64,000 bases of DNA from Promerops cafer (taxonomy: Eukaryota; Chordata; Aves; Passeriformes; Nectariniidae), in contig VZSE01013216.1 in NCBI GenBank assembly GCA_013398275.1, positions 2,315,917-2,379,916 on the forward strand. Reading direction: 5' to 3'. A program made the translations under genes and the position numbers. Below the pieces are notes generated by a model. That model saw only the letters and a list, made by a program, of their open reading frames with translations. It was not told the DNA's origin and ran no database searches. Shown here piece after piece: positions 37,366 to 48,627 of the stretch; the first letter of the stretch is position 1, and the number at the start of each line of letters is the position of its first letter.

Positions 37366-39931
37366 GTGAGTTTTTTTTCCTTTTAAAAACAGCTTATTCA
37401 GCAAGACCTATGTGTGCCAATCTGAAAACAGAATTTTCTTATGGAGTTACTGCTTTTGCAGGCTTTTGACTACAGTTTTCTTTTCACAGATTCTAGACCA
37501 TGCTTCACATTTTGAAAGCTCTACAGCACAGTTTGATCTTCTTATGTAATTTTCTTCATTTGAATGTCTCCTGATATTGATGAACCCAGAACAGGTTCAT
37601 AAAATATACCTGATTTCCTTGATGGTTTTCCATTGAAATTTTGTGTTGAGGAGAAAAAAAGATTAGTGAAAATGACTGGTGGTCAATTTAAAATAAGAAT
37701 TGGAAAGATAAGAAAGAAAATAATTGCATTTTTTTTCACTTTAGCAAGGTTCAGTAGGTTGTATATCTACATATACTGGTACTATAATATTTAATTGAGC
37801 ACCAATAGTATGGAGAGCATGATGAATGCAGCTGTCATCAAACTAAAATATGCTTTTGCTTTACTTTTTTCTTTTTCCAGTGACACTAGGAAATCACAGT
37901 TTAGTAGTTGCTAGCATTGTATTCAAAAATCTTACTGTAACTTTTATGAGTGATTTTTAGTATTCTTCAATATTTCATTGGAACTGATTACAACCCAAAT
38001 TGTGTAATGTGGGGAATACTATTGTAACAGCACTTTTCAGTACTGCCTTTCAAGATAGGTTTGTAAATATGCACATCTGCATTTTGAATCTGTTCTGTTC
38101 CTTGGTGTATCTAATCACTTGTAGAGTACAATATCCCTACCTGATACTTTTTTCAACTAGTTGTGTGGTAATGTCTTTCCATTTTAGAAGAAGTTAAAAA
38201 TAAAAACACTAATGCAAATTTTATTAGTAATCTGTGAAAAATACTGTTATTTACTATGCTGATCTTTAACCAGACAGGAAGGTAAGATACAGTGTGATAT
38301 TTGACCTACAGAGGAAGAATATTATTATTGCTGCAATGTAACTCAGAATCTCTTCAGTGGACCTAGCAGAAGTACTTTCCTCTAGAGCAGATTGATCCAA
38401 GTTCTGGTTCTCCATAAGGCATGTCCTTGTTTACACAGCAGGGTACATTGGGACCTATGGTAGATTCAGTGTTTTAATACAAGGGTCACCAAGTGGTGGA
38501 TGAATTTCATTCTGTTATAAAAAAACATCGGTTGCATTGTATTTAAAGGCTGTAGTCTGTATTCTGGGGGACCAGCACTAATAGATTATATTCCACTTGT
38601 GCTTTATAAAGTCACTGCACCTGGTAAATAATACTACATTCCTGTCTCAGGAATATTGTGCATTAACCTTCAGCATTGTTATATAAGATTTTCTGTCTTG
38701 GTATCTTCCCTTTTAGGAGTCCCTGCTGAGCTTTAGAACAATACAAAAAACTCAGTTAAACATTTCTTAGCATTTGTTCAGTCATTTAGTTCAGCATGCA
38801 CTGTTCATAAAACAAGTCAGATGTTAATACTTCATGGCTAAACTTGTTTTTAATCTTGTCCTTTGAGTTTTTTATATATTGAAATAGTATTTTCTTAATC
38901 ATATGGATTATTATTTACTTTTGCTTAATTACTTCCTCATTATCAACTTCTGCAGGTTCTCAAGCCTTGCTTTTCCTTTTTACAGTGATGTGCACAATGA
39001 AGGAAAGAAATACTCTCATACACGGTTCTCTTAACATGGAGAAATGCAACAATTGTAATAAATACCCTGTGTTATAGCTGCCTTTAAGAGAACACTGAAA
39101 TTGAATTCTCTCTGACATTGTATTTTTGGGCATATGTTAGTAAAGTTGTTACGTTACAGAGGTTACAAGATGTTTTTGTGGAGGCTTAGATTTACATTAG
39201 TGGATTTTCTAGAAAAATTTAGATAATGAAATATTGGATCATACAACTGCAAACCTTTTAGCCATTGCTGATAATTGGCTCATTTATATGCATTAGTTAT
39301 GCATCTATTGATGCCTGCCTTGTGACAGCCTAGTTATGATAAATTAAAAGCAGTGATTCTATAAATTCCATACTGCCTTTTATCCATATGTTAGGACCTT
39401 GCTAATGTTTCTGTCACCCTTGTGATGAGTGGTTAGCTTTTGAATAATTTCATTATCTACCTCCTTTTTGATGCTAACATCATTTGCATAGCAAGCTTAC
39501 CTCTTCAAGTATCAGGCCAGACCTATGTACTGACCAAAACTGAGCATGTAGCTTTGGCTAAGCTTTTGATTTCCATTTGGTTTTTGCAATAATTTTGTTT
39601 ATGCCAAGATTGCCAAACCTGGTCACTGAAGCTTTTTTTCACCCCATTTTGCCATGACTTGAAATGCATTTGTCTCAAGAGGCATTTTTTTAGTAAGTGG
39701 TCTCTAACATATTACAGTGATTTACAACATGCCAGAGCTGGAAATTTCATTGTTGGTAAATCTTTGAGCTGCTAAAATAGTGATTATATATTTTTCAGGA
39801 ATGAAGTTTATATTTTTAACTATGATACTATTTACCCCAAGAGACGAAAATTTTGCAGCAGCATTTTAGTCAGATGCAATGTTTACAAAATCTGAACGGA
39901 GGGTGTCAAGATGGTTTTTAGCTTGGTGAAT

Positions 39932-39959
39932 CTATGTTTCTATTCCTATGTTTCTATTC
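39932..39959. repeat. 14-bp perfect tandem duplication
   Basis: ctatgtttctattc occurs twice back to back (39932-39945 and 39946-39959). Confidence 0.95.
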
Positions 39960-40002
39960 AAGCTCTGTTGACCTTGACTTGAGATGAAGACTGTAATGTG
40001 TT

Positions 40003-40078
40003 GTTCTCATAAGAATTTTTACAATGAAGATAGTGAAGCTGTTCTCATAAGAATTTTTACAATGAAGATAGTGAAGCT
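40003..40078. repeat. 38-bp perfect tandem duplication
   Basis: The unit beginning gttctcataagaattttt and ending gatagtgaagct is repeated exactly at 40003-40040 and 40041-40078 with no spacer or mismatch. This implies a recent duplication or a contraction/expansion polymorphism. It lies 43 bp after a 14-bp perfect duplication. Confidence 0.96.
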
Positions 40079-41123
40079 GAGTTAGACATTTTGTTTTTAA
40101 AAATACAGAGAAGACACAATTTCAGCTCTCATCTCTGGAAACAGCCTAATTTTGTGTTTGGTATCTACTAAGATACAGGCAGCACATACATACTTTATTG
40201 ACATAAGTTCAATAAAGTTCTATGTATGTGTATTTAGATGTACTACTGTGATTGTGTATGAAAAATTTGGCTCTCCAGTCATAATGTGAGAAATAATTAA
40301 TTACTTTTATTTTATCTACATATCAATAGGATTTTTACCGTTTCTGTAAGATCATGTAAACTACCACAGCAGTGACAAATAATCTTCTTGGCACTTTAAG
40401 GCTTAATTGATCTCAAGGGATAAATAGGAGAGTTAATATGTTCTTGTAGCAGAAGAATGCAATAACTTTTATTTACATTACATCACAAAATGGTAATTTT
40501 AATTAAAATTAGTAGTGGTATCTCCAGAGACAGACATTCTCCTTTTAAAATTTATTTAACCAATGATTAGCTATTATGGTTCTTTGAATTAATTAGTCGT
40601 TCTTGAGCTGGAGGGAATTAAAGAATTAAGAAATTCAGGAATTAATAAAGTAAAAATGTGAACTTTAAGATTTATGGTCACATTTATCATCAGAATGTAA
40701 CTTTTAGGAATGACATTGTAAATACAGTACAAAGATAATTTTTTTGTCCTGATAAACTCACTTTTTTGTACTTAATTTAAACATGGCTTAGCAAGCTGAA
40801 TTTCATATTGACGAGTCTACATTCAGAGTCAGTTAATAGATCATCTAGATTATATAGGTTTTAAGTGGTCCATTCATATTTAACTTCTCTGAATGCAGAT
40901 AGTTTTTTTACAATCTAACCAATTGTTTAGGGACATTCTGTTCATGTTACATAAAACATATTTTGCTGTTTCTTTCACTGAGAACATGCTACGCATTTGA
41001 CGTAACTTAGTGTCTGGGAAGGCAGAGGTTTGCAAATGTAAAAAGATACAGATTGTGATCTGCAATGTTAGCACAAAATCTGTACATTTTTGCATTTCGT
41101 TCATTGATGTAGACTATCAGAAT

Positions 41124-41169
41124 CTGTCTACAGATGAACTTGTCACCTGTCTACAGGTGAACTTGAAAT
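41124..41169. repeat. 23-bp imperfect tandem duplication with paired E-boxes
   Basis: ctgtctacag(a/g)tgaacttg is repeated at 41124 and 41147. The junction forms the short palindrome cacctgt-ct-acaggtg, with two opposed CACCTG E-box cores. Confidence 0.85.
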
Positions 41170-44100
41170 ACTAAATTACAGTACCTGACAAAACATCTCT
41201 GCCACTTTTGAACATTGCATGAAACATATATTTATACAGAGGAATGGACATATATAATGAATACAGTTATCTTCAACTTTCTAATGAGTAGTTGAAGTAA
41301 AAATCCTGCCTCAAATCAGCTGCATACTATAATGTCTAAGTGGGATAGGTACCTAAGGGAGAATACCTGGTACACATGCAAAACATACTGTTTCTAATAA
41401 AAAGCTTCAGTTGTACAAGGTTCTGAAGGGTTTTTGTTTTTCTGGGCCTTCAAGGACAGCCAAAAGAAATAGAGCAGACCCATTGCTAGTGAAAGGATAT
41501 TCATCAATTTCATCATACAACAAATAAATCTATTTTGTGGTTTTGAGATGCTCCCTAGAGTTGTTCTGGTTGTATTTCTGTTGTCACTGGTAAAATTTCA
41601 AAGATTTCAACATGAGCAACTGTCAGAACCATGCTAAAGAGCTGCGAGAGGTGCGACTCCATTGAGTTTCTGTTGTTTGTTCTCTAAACCATGTATATGA
41701 GCCCAAAAAAATTGTAATGCTTACTCAGCCCAAATAAGGCTAGGAAACCTGTTGTAAGTTTTGAAGTTTTAGAATAGGTAAAGGCATTTACTACACCTAA
41801 TTTTTCAATTTCAATGCGATAGAATCTTTGTTATGTTTCAGATGTGTGCTCTAAATTATACTATATGGTGCTTGCTGTTGAACATTAAACAAAAGAAGAT
41901 TTATTAAGAAAATAGGTGATGGTGACATTTCAGTGTTTGAGTATTTGTCTCATTCTTAAGGAGGATTAGTAATTTACAGCATTTGTTACCAAAAGGCAGA
42001 TCAATAATGTTATGTGTTCTGACCATCAGAATTTATACCATGCATGTGATGATTTTTTTGTCATAAATTCAGTCTTTCCTGATATCTCATTGTAGCAGAA
42101 TGAACAGAAAAATTATGGGATGCTGTGCAAGACAGGAGACCTATTTAACCTATACATATATCCCTAGTGCCCAGCATTTACTTTTTGCAAAGGGACAGCT
42201 ATATATAGTCTTGAAGATAAGGTTATTTCTATCCTGGTGAATTAGGACTGAAAACACAAATGCTGTTGGCAAAGCTGTCACAGTTTTTTAGTTCACTTTT
42301 GCAAATTAGTGACCTGGGGGTTGGGGAGGCCTGCAAGTGGAAAGCAGGGAAGTGTCAGAGAAGCAGGCACATTCCTGCACCTTATTACAGATGTAGTTCA
42401 TCAAATGTCTTCTCCACCTCTTGGCTTCATGTAACTGACCAGTGCCTGCCACAGCTACATGTGGTACAGAGGTAGAAGGAACATTCAGTTGCTGAGCATT
42501 TTAACCAGCTAAAAAAATCTCAGATTGTTATTTTTCCTTCCTTGACTGGAAAGTTTCTGACCTAATGCATGGTCATAGATTATCCTGCTTGTCAGTGTCT
42601 GTCCTTCCATTTCTCTAAGCAGGGGGAGTCAACCCCTTTGTGGTCATGGTCTTGATTTCATTAATCTTGCATCATGAAGCAACCTTGTGATGTAAGTAAT
42701 CAGGTAAGTATGCCGAGTGAAAAAAAAGAGACTTCATTCTCCCTACTTAGGAGAGAATGCTCCCTCCTTCCAAGAGGATATGACCTTACTCTTTCTCTTC
42801 TTCCTCTTGGAAATTTCCTCTCTAGAACCTCAGCTGAGCCACTCTAGAACATCTCTATCTTTGGGGGCAGTCTGGTAACTGTATTTTCTGGGACTGAGAT
42901 GAGAGGATCTTAGCATCTCAGGATGACCTGGAGTCTGGTTCAAGACCGTGGAAAGTTCTTGTATCCTAATAGCAGAGTCCTGGAAAGATTCCTCACCGCT
43001 AGACAGCAGGTACTTGTGCAAGGAGTGAAATATGTGAAGGGCAGGGGAGAATGGTCTAGAGCTGTGAGAGGAGCAAGTGCTGGGGAAAGCACCCTGATGA
43101 GGCATGGGGTGGCAGGGAGATAGGGACCAGAGGAGTGGCAATGAAGACTTTAGCTAACAGATTACAGTTGAACAGCACAGAGACTTTATATCACTGTCAC
43201 CCAGAGGCTGTTTTGTGAATTCCCCAGCTCTAAAAGAGTCTGATACACAGTAATAATTTCTTCCAAATATTAACCTATGTATCTTCTGTGCATGTACATA
43301 TTAAATAGTTGGATTAAATAGTCTGGTTGGATATTTGGGTTATGAGACAAAATGAGTTTCAGCAATATACTTCAAGCAGATGAGAAATCATCAGAAAATG
43401 TAGCATTTACAAAATATAATAATTGAAAAAAAACAAAATACTGGCAATGAATCATAATGTAACTAAGCTATGAGAGTTGCAGCTGCTTGATTTCCTTCTT
43501 TTTGAAGGAAGTACTTGGGGTCAAATAGATCATAATGGATCTAATGAAATAGAATTTCTGGAAGAAAGAACTGCTGCTGCTCTACTTAGGTTTGGCTGCA
43601 ATAGTGAGTGACGTTAGTAATTATTTTTCTATTTCTGAACACACAGAAGACTTAGACCATCACTGCAGTTCTTATGAAATCTGTTTCTTTCCATTTATTC
43701 ATTAGTAAATATTAGCTCATGAATGCTGATAAATATCTCTCCTTTTCAGCCATCTGATTCGCTACTTGTGAAATGGCTGTTTACATTGTCGAGACCCAGC
43801 AATTCCAACAATGTTATCACCCGAGTGCAAGCAGCCAGTGGATTTGTAGAGGCTGTCTCAGATGGGCTTGTGTGGATGGGAGGCTGTTCTTATCCTCTGC
43901 TAATAAATGCTTCATCTTTGCTTGTAATTGTGGCAGAATGGAAATGGTGCTTAGGAGCCTGGCTGTGAGATTGCAGCAAATGGCTGCAACCTATGTTTAA
44001 TGTAGTGATGCTAATGAATTCTGAGAATTAATTTTCAGCTAAGAAAGCATGATGGAAGATGTTAGAATTTCCAATTAGATAATGGATTGACTTTTGTCAA

Positions 44101-46204
44101 GGCAAACATACAATTTTTATTTCTTTTTCAATCTCTACTTACTTAGCCTTTCTATTATTTTAGATCCAAAAAAATAGCAGACTAAATGTGATACTTTCAT
44201 CAAACCTTATTTGAAACCCATCTTGTAGTAGATTTGCTAGTCAATTTGCTCAATTCAAACTAATGCACCACCTTTTTCTTTTTTCTTTTTTTTTTTAATT
44301 TCCATGAGCCAGACAATTTGGCTGAATTTGCAGGTGCAGCACATATACTGGTTTTATGAATAATTGCAGTATGGTTGATGTTTGACAGTGCCTGAGCTAA
44401 CTGTCCAAACTGATCTTAAATGAATGCTCAGATAAGAAGCTGAAGATGTTTTAGTTTTCTTTTTTCCTCAGAAACAAATCCTTCATTAATAGGGCTTTTT
44501 ATGTTGTATTTCACTTGTACAATGCAGACACTGATTTCAGAATATTTTGTGGTGAGTGAAATTGTAAAAGCTGTTTTGTTACTGTACTCTTTCAAATGTT
44601 AACATTACTGAATGTTTATTACTTCTTGATTTCTTTTTTTTTTTTTTTTCCTGGCATATATGTTAGATACATCTTTTCACTGAATTTACTGGCAACCTTG
44701 AACTCAGACACTCATATAATTAACTTTTCCAGACATTATAATTCTATGTCAGAGTGCAGGTCAGTAGAAAACTTTGTGATAATTCTCACCTTTGTGCAGG
44801 CTTCAGCATTGTAAAAGCTGATATTCTATTTTTTTTTTTTCTGAAGAGCATTATAGTGTCAATACTGCTTCCAGTAGGATGATGATGACACCTTATTGAA
44901 CACCTGCAGTGACACTGGCAGTCTGATGCATCATTTTTCATTAGCACTTAGGTGGTGGCCCAAGAATTTTTATTTTACAGATGATGTTGACTAAGAACAG
45001 CAGCAGCGGCAGGCATTCATGTTGCACTAAAAGCAACACAGTTGAACTGACAGAGTGTAGAAACAGAATATTAATAGGCCTTTTCTACATAGAGAGGAAT
45101 AAGGACAAAGAGTATGCACTGAGAAACATAAGGGCTATGTTTTCAGTGTCACATGACAACTTTCCACCCTACATTCCATCACAGCAAGCCTGGTGAGGCA
45201 TCAAATTGGCACTGAATATTTGAGTACAGACTGAGCCTTCAGTACCTACAGTGATTAAGCTGCAAGCTGTTTACTGCATTTGAAATATGGAAAGGAGTAA
45301 TTTCTAGAAGTGACTGTGTCAAAACTTCTGTTGTTTAGAGGCAAAGGAGAGTGTGTGCCTTACACACTTCAATTCCCTATGGCCTACGTGGTCTTTCTGC
45401 TGCTGTGTTTTTGTGACAGGAGTGCTAGGAGCTTGCCATTTGACTTAATGGATTAAACCGACTCCAGTGGAAATGTTCATTCTCCTGTCAGTCTCTTCCC
45501 TGAAGCTGAAGTACTCACACACGAAGTTACAGATGTGAATTTAAGCAGCTCTCCCTCACCCTTGCACAGCTGTTACTTACCAGCTCTCTGCTTTGTTGTG
45601 TCATCTCATTAACCATCTGAAAGGACTCTGTTCTTCCAATGCAGACACAAACTTGGCACAACAGGACATGTACTCTGTCTGAGCTTGGAACAGAGAGTTT
45701 GATCACAGAATCATGTTGATGTGTCTTGTTGATTGTTGCAAAGGGGAAGCATGCACACAAAGTGAATAGTCAGTGGGGGATTGGCAGGATTATGCAACAG
45801 AAGTAAAGATAATCTTAAAGATCTCCAAGATCGCCTCCTTCACGGAACTTACCTGTGCTCTTTAAACGTCTGCCAGACCTAAAAAGCTCACATTTCAGGA
45901 ATGCAAGAGAAAAGCTAAGAGCTTTCTTCTCCAAAATGTCTCTACTTCTTAGGCTTGCACGATGAGTGCATTATCCTGGACATTTTGAAGTTTCACTGAG
46001 GGGCCATGTATGTAGAAAAACTCATGCAGCTTCTGTATCCTGTCTGTAGAGTGTCTCTGTGGGTGTTAAGAGCTCAGAGAATTCATACTAATAACTGCAT
46101 GCCACCAGGTCTAAGGTTTGCATGTTCTTCACACTTTTGATAATCACAAGATATCCTGTCTGGGACTGTGTAATTTTTTCAAGAGAGTACATTTAAACTC
46201 TAAT

Positions 46205-46487
46205 GTTATTATCTGAAGAGCAAGGGCCTTTTGTGATAGGACAAGAGATAATGGTTTTAAACAAAAAGAGAGTAAATTCAGACTAGATATCAGAAGGATG
46301 TTTTTTATGTTGAGGTGAAACACTGACAGAGGTTGGTAGATACCCCATCTCTGGAAACAGTCAAGGTCAAGTTGAATGGGGTTCTGAGCAACTTGATATA
46401 GTTGATGTCCCTGTGCATTGCAGGGGATTTGGACTAGATAACCTTGAAAGGTCCCTTCCAACACAAACTATCCATGATCCTATGATG
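46205..46487 (+). mobile_element. CR1 LINE, 3' end
   Basis: About 280 bp of CR1 3' sequence in the same sense as MYO3B. It includes gacaagagataatggtttta, a tail segment with ggactagataaccttgaaag, and an end at atgatcctatgatg, the CR1 terminal repeat. It is 5'-truncated and non-coding. Confidence 0.9.
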
Positions 46488-48452
46488 TAGATTCACTTGG
46501 ATTCAGTTATAGTACTGAAAAATTCCAGATGAAATGAAATTTAACAAGAATATTTATATATTAACAATAAAACATAAATACTGTAAACTTAGAATTATTG
46601 ATAGAATGGTAAAAATCATGAGTGCATGAGCTTTTCAGACTGAAATCTCCACTTCAGATACTTGTCATCAATCTCTGAATTTGTATAATGCATAACACTT
46701 TTTGTTTTGTTCTCTTTTCCTCTGTCTTCCTGATTAATGTTGTCTTTCTTTTCAAATGCTTTTTTCTTTTTTCCCAGGAAAAATGAATTTAAACAGGATT
46801 GGCATGGACCATATTGTTTGTGTGGGTGTATTGACTTTTAAAACTCCCAGATTAGAAAAAAGAAAAGGGGTAGGGGAGATTGTCAGAAGCTGTTCAAGGC
46901 TAATGATGGATCTTTTCATGGAGGGGGAAGGACTGGTATTTATAGCCTTGCGCTCAGAGGGATGGAGATAAAGCAGGTTGTGTTGCTTTAGTGTTTCTAT
47001 CAGGAGGCTACAGTTCTAGCCTATAGCAAAATTCACCAAATTAGTTCCAAAACTGGTAACACATTTTACAGACCTTCTTTTCTGGACTTGATGTACAGAA
47101 GATATTAGCAAAACGGTTTTCAGGAACCTGAAGTATTAAAGTTACGTTCAAAGATATTTCAGGATCATTTTAAGACCAGACTCTAGTCTTCAGTAAAGTC
47201 TTTGAGGTGAGACTAAACTTTAATAACTTGGTATTTGATAGTATTTGAAATCAATTCATGTGTATGACTTTCTGTAATGTAGTTTAAATTTTGTACATTG
47301 TTACTTTTAGTACTAGAATATAAATTCTAAAAGGTATTAAAGTTTCATTGAATTTTTGGCTAAAATGATAGTCTTTATTTGTGATATTTGGCCCTGCAAG
47401 GGAAGTACTTTAGGTACTTACTCAGCAAATATGAAAGGAAATTGTGAAGTATGTAATATGAATGCATCTCATCAAATAAATTCATCTTGAGCTATAATTT
47501 GCTAAAATTATGGATACTAGAAGGGAAGTATATACTGAATTGCAGCACTTCTTTTTCACATTCTCAAATAATGTCAATATCATTATTACTTGAGCAAGAT
47601 GAATGGAATGATTTAATACAATTAATTAGAGGATACTTGAAAGCAGTCTTATCCTGTTGGATCATTCTTCTGTTTGAACGGTATTATTTCAACTTTATTA
47701 TGCAGAAAATAATTCAACTTGAGTGATGGCTTCTCCAAACTTAAATCTCAATTATATAAATTAGCATGGTACTTATTTTATGCTGATTTAATAGGACATA
47801 TTTCTTTACTCATTACTAGTTCACCTGTACTGCACAGAAAAAACTTTGGTACCCTGGCTAGCATTTAATTCTGACTGATTCCTTTCTCTTCCAGACTGAT
47901 TGATACATGCAGGTTTGCAGAATTTTCTATAATTCTTATGCTAGCACTCATCATCATGATATAGAATATCTACCCGTAACATTGATTTTAAAAACAAAGC
48001 TCTCTGTCAAATCGTTCTGATTAGTGTTGTGTCACAGGTTTCAGTCGTGATTTTCAATAGGCTATATCCTACAGTTCATAGTCAAACTCTCATTGGAGAA
48101 TAGGTAGAAAATTAAAGTGAAGTATTGTCCATTCATCTTAATTTTTATGTATATTAACTGTACAGCTCTTACAGGATACAATGTCATTTTTTCCTTTTAT
48201 CTAGTTACAATTTAAAAGAGAGATTAAATAAACTTGAATTTGTAGCCTTTATACTAGTATACTTGTAGAGTGCATTCACTTAGCTAAGTATTTTATGCCA
48301 GATTTATTGCAGTATGGAAGAGTCTTGTTACATATTGAGGAACTCAAATTTGTGGAAAAAGAAAACAGAGTAAGAGCAGCCCAGTAAGCTGACTCAATTC
48401 ATGCTGTAATGATATAACATCCTTGTCTGAGACCCCTATTTCTCTGTCACAG

Positions 48453-48608
48453 GTGTCTGATCAAAGATTTTGAAAAGCGTCCTTCGGTCACCCATCTTCT
48501 GGAACATCCATTTATTAAACAAGTACATGGTAAAGATATGTCTTTGCAAAAACAGCTAGCTGAGCTCATCCAAGAACAACAGCAGCTAGGCTCCACAGCC
48601 AAAACAAG
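48453..48608 (+). CDS. MYO3B: MYO3B coding exon: kinase subdomain XI and start of kinase-motor linker
   Basis: A 156-bp exon: one base completing Gln, 51 codons, then two bases of an Arg codon. The start, CLIKDFEKRPSVTHLLEHPF, contains the invariant subdomain XI arginine (exon residue 9, in KRPS) and the final kinase helix. It is followed by a Gln-rich stretch (LQKQLAELIQEQQQ) that begins the linker to the myosin head. The acceptor is ctctgtcacag|g. The donor is unusual: the 12-mer acaaggtactgt occurs twice in tandem at 48604-48615 and 48616-48627, giving two identical donors 12 nt apart. The first gives the canonical junction AKTR-HERI. The second would insert Tyr-Cys-Thr-Arg in frame. I annotate the first because it matches the remembered family sequence. 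The 5' part and identity are secure; the exact 3' edge is slightly less so. Confidence 0.93.
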
Positions 48609-48627
48609 GTACTGTACAAGGTACTGT
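48604..48627 (+). promoter_or_regulatory. MYO3B: Tandem splice donors from a 12-bp duplication
   Basis: acaaggtactgt is present twice in direct contact (48604-48615 and 48616-48627). Each copy holds the same donor aag|gtactgt, cutting after 48608 or after 48620. The 12-nt difference keeps frame and would add Tyr-Cys-Thr-Arg to the kinase-motor linker. The two sites are identical from -5 to +7, so neither has an obvious sequence advantage. Confidence 0.8.

Larger units (their letters stand above)
37366..48452 (+). other. MYO3B: MYO3B intron, 11.1 kb
   Basis: GT-AG intron (gtgagt ... tgtcacag). Recognisable content is limited to tandem duplications at 39932-39959, 40003-40078 and 41124-41169, pyrimidine runs near 44270-44300 and 44630-44650, and a CR1 3' end at about 46205-46487. 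Nothing supportable was seen in 37400-39930, 41170-44260, 44660-46200 or 46490-48440. The open frames there have no recognisable protein similarity. Confidence 0.88.

Noticed and set aside
44630..44650. Poly-T tract as a retroposed gene tail
   Set aside because: No processed coding sequence or target-site duplication next to it. It is an ordinary homopolymer.
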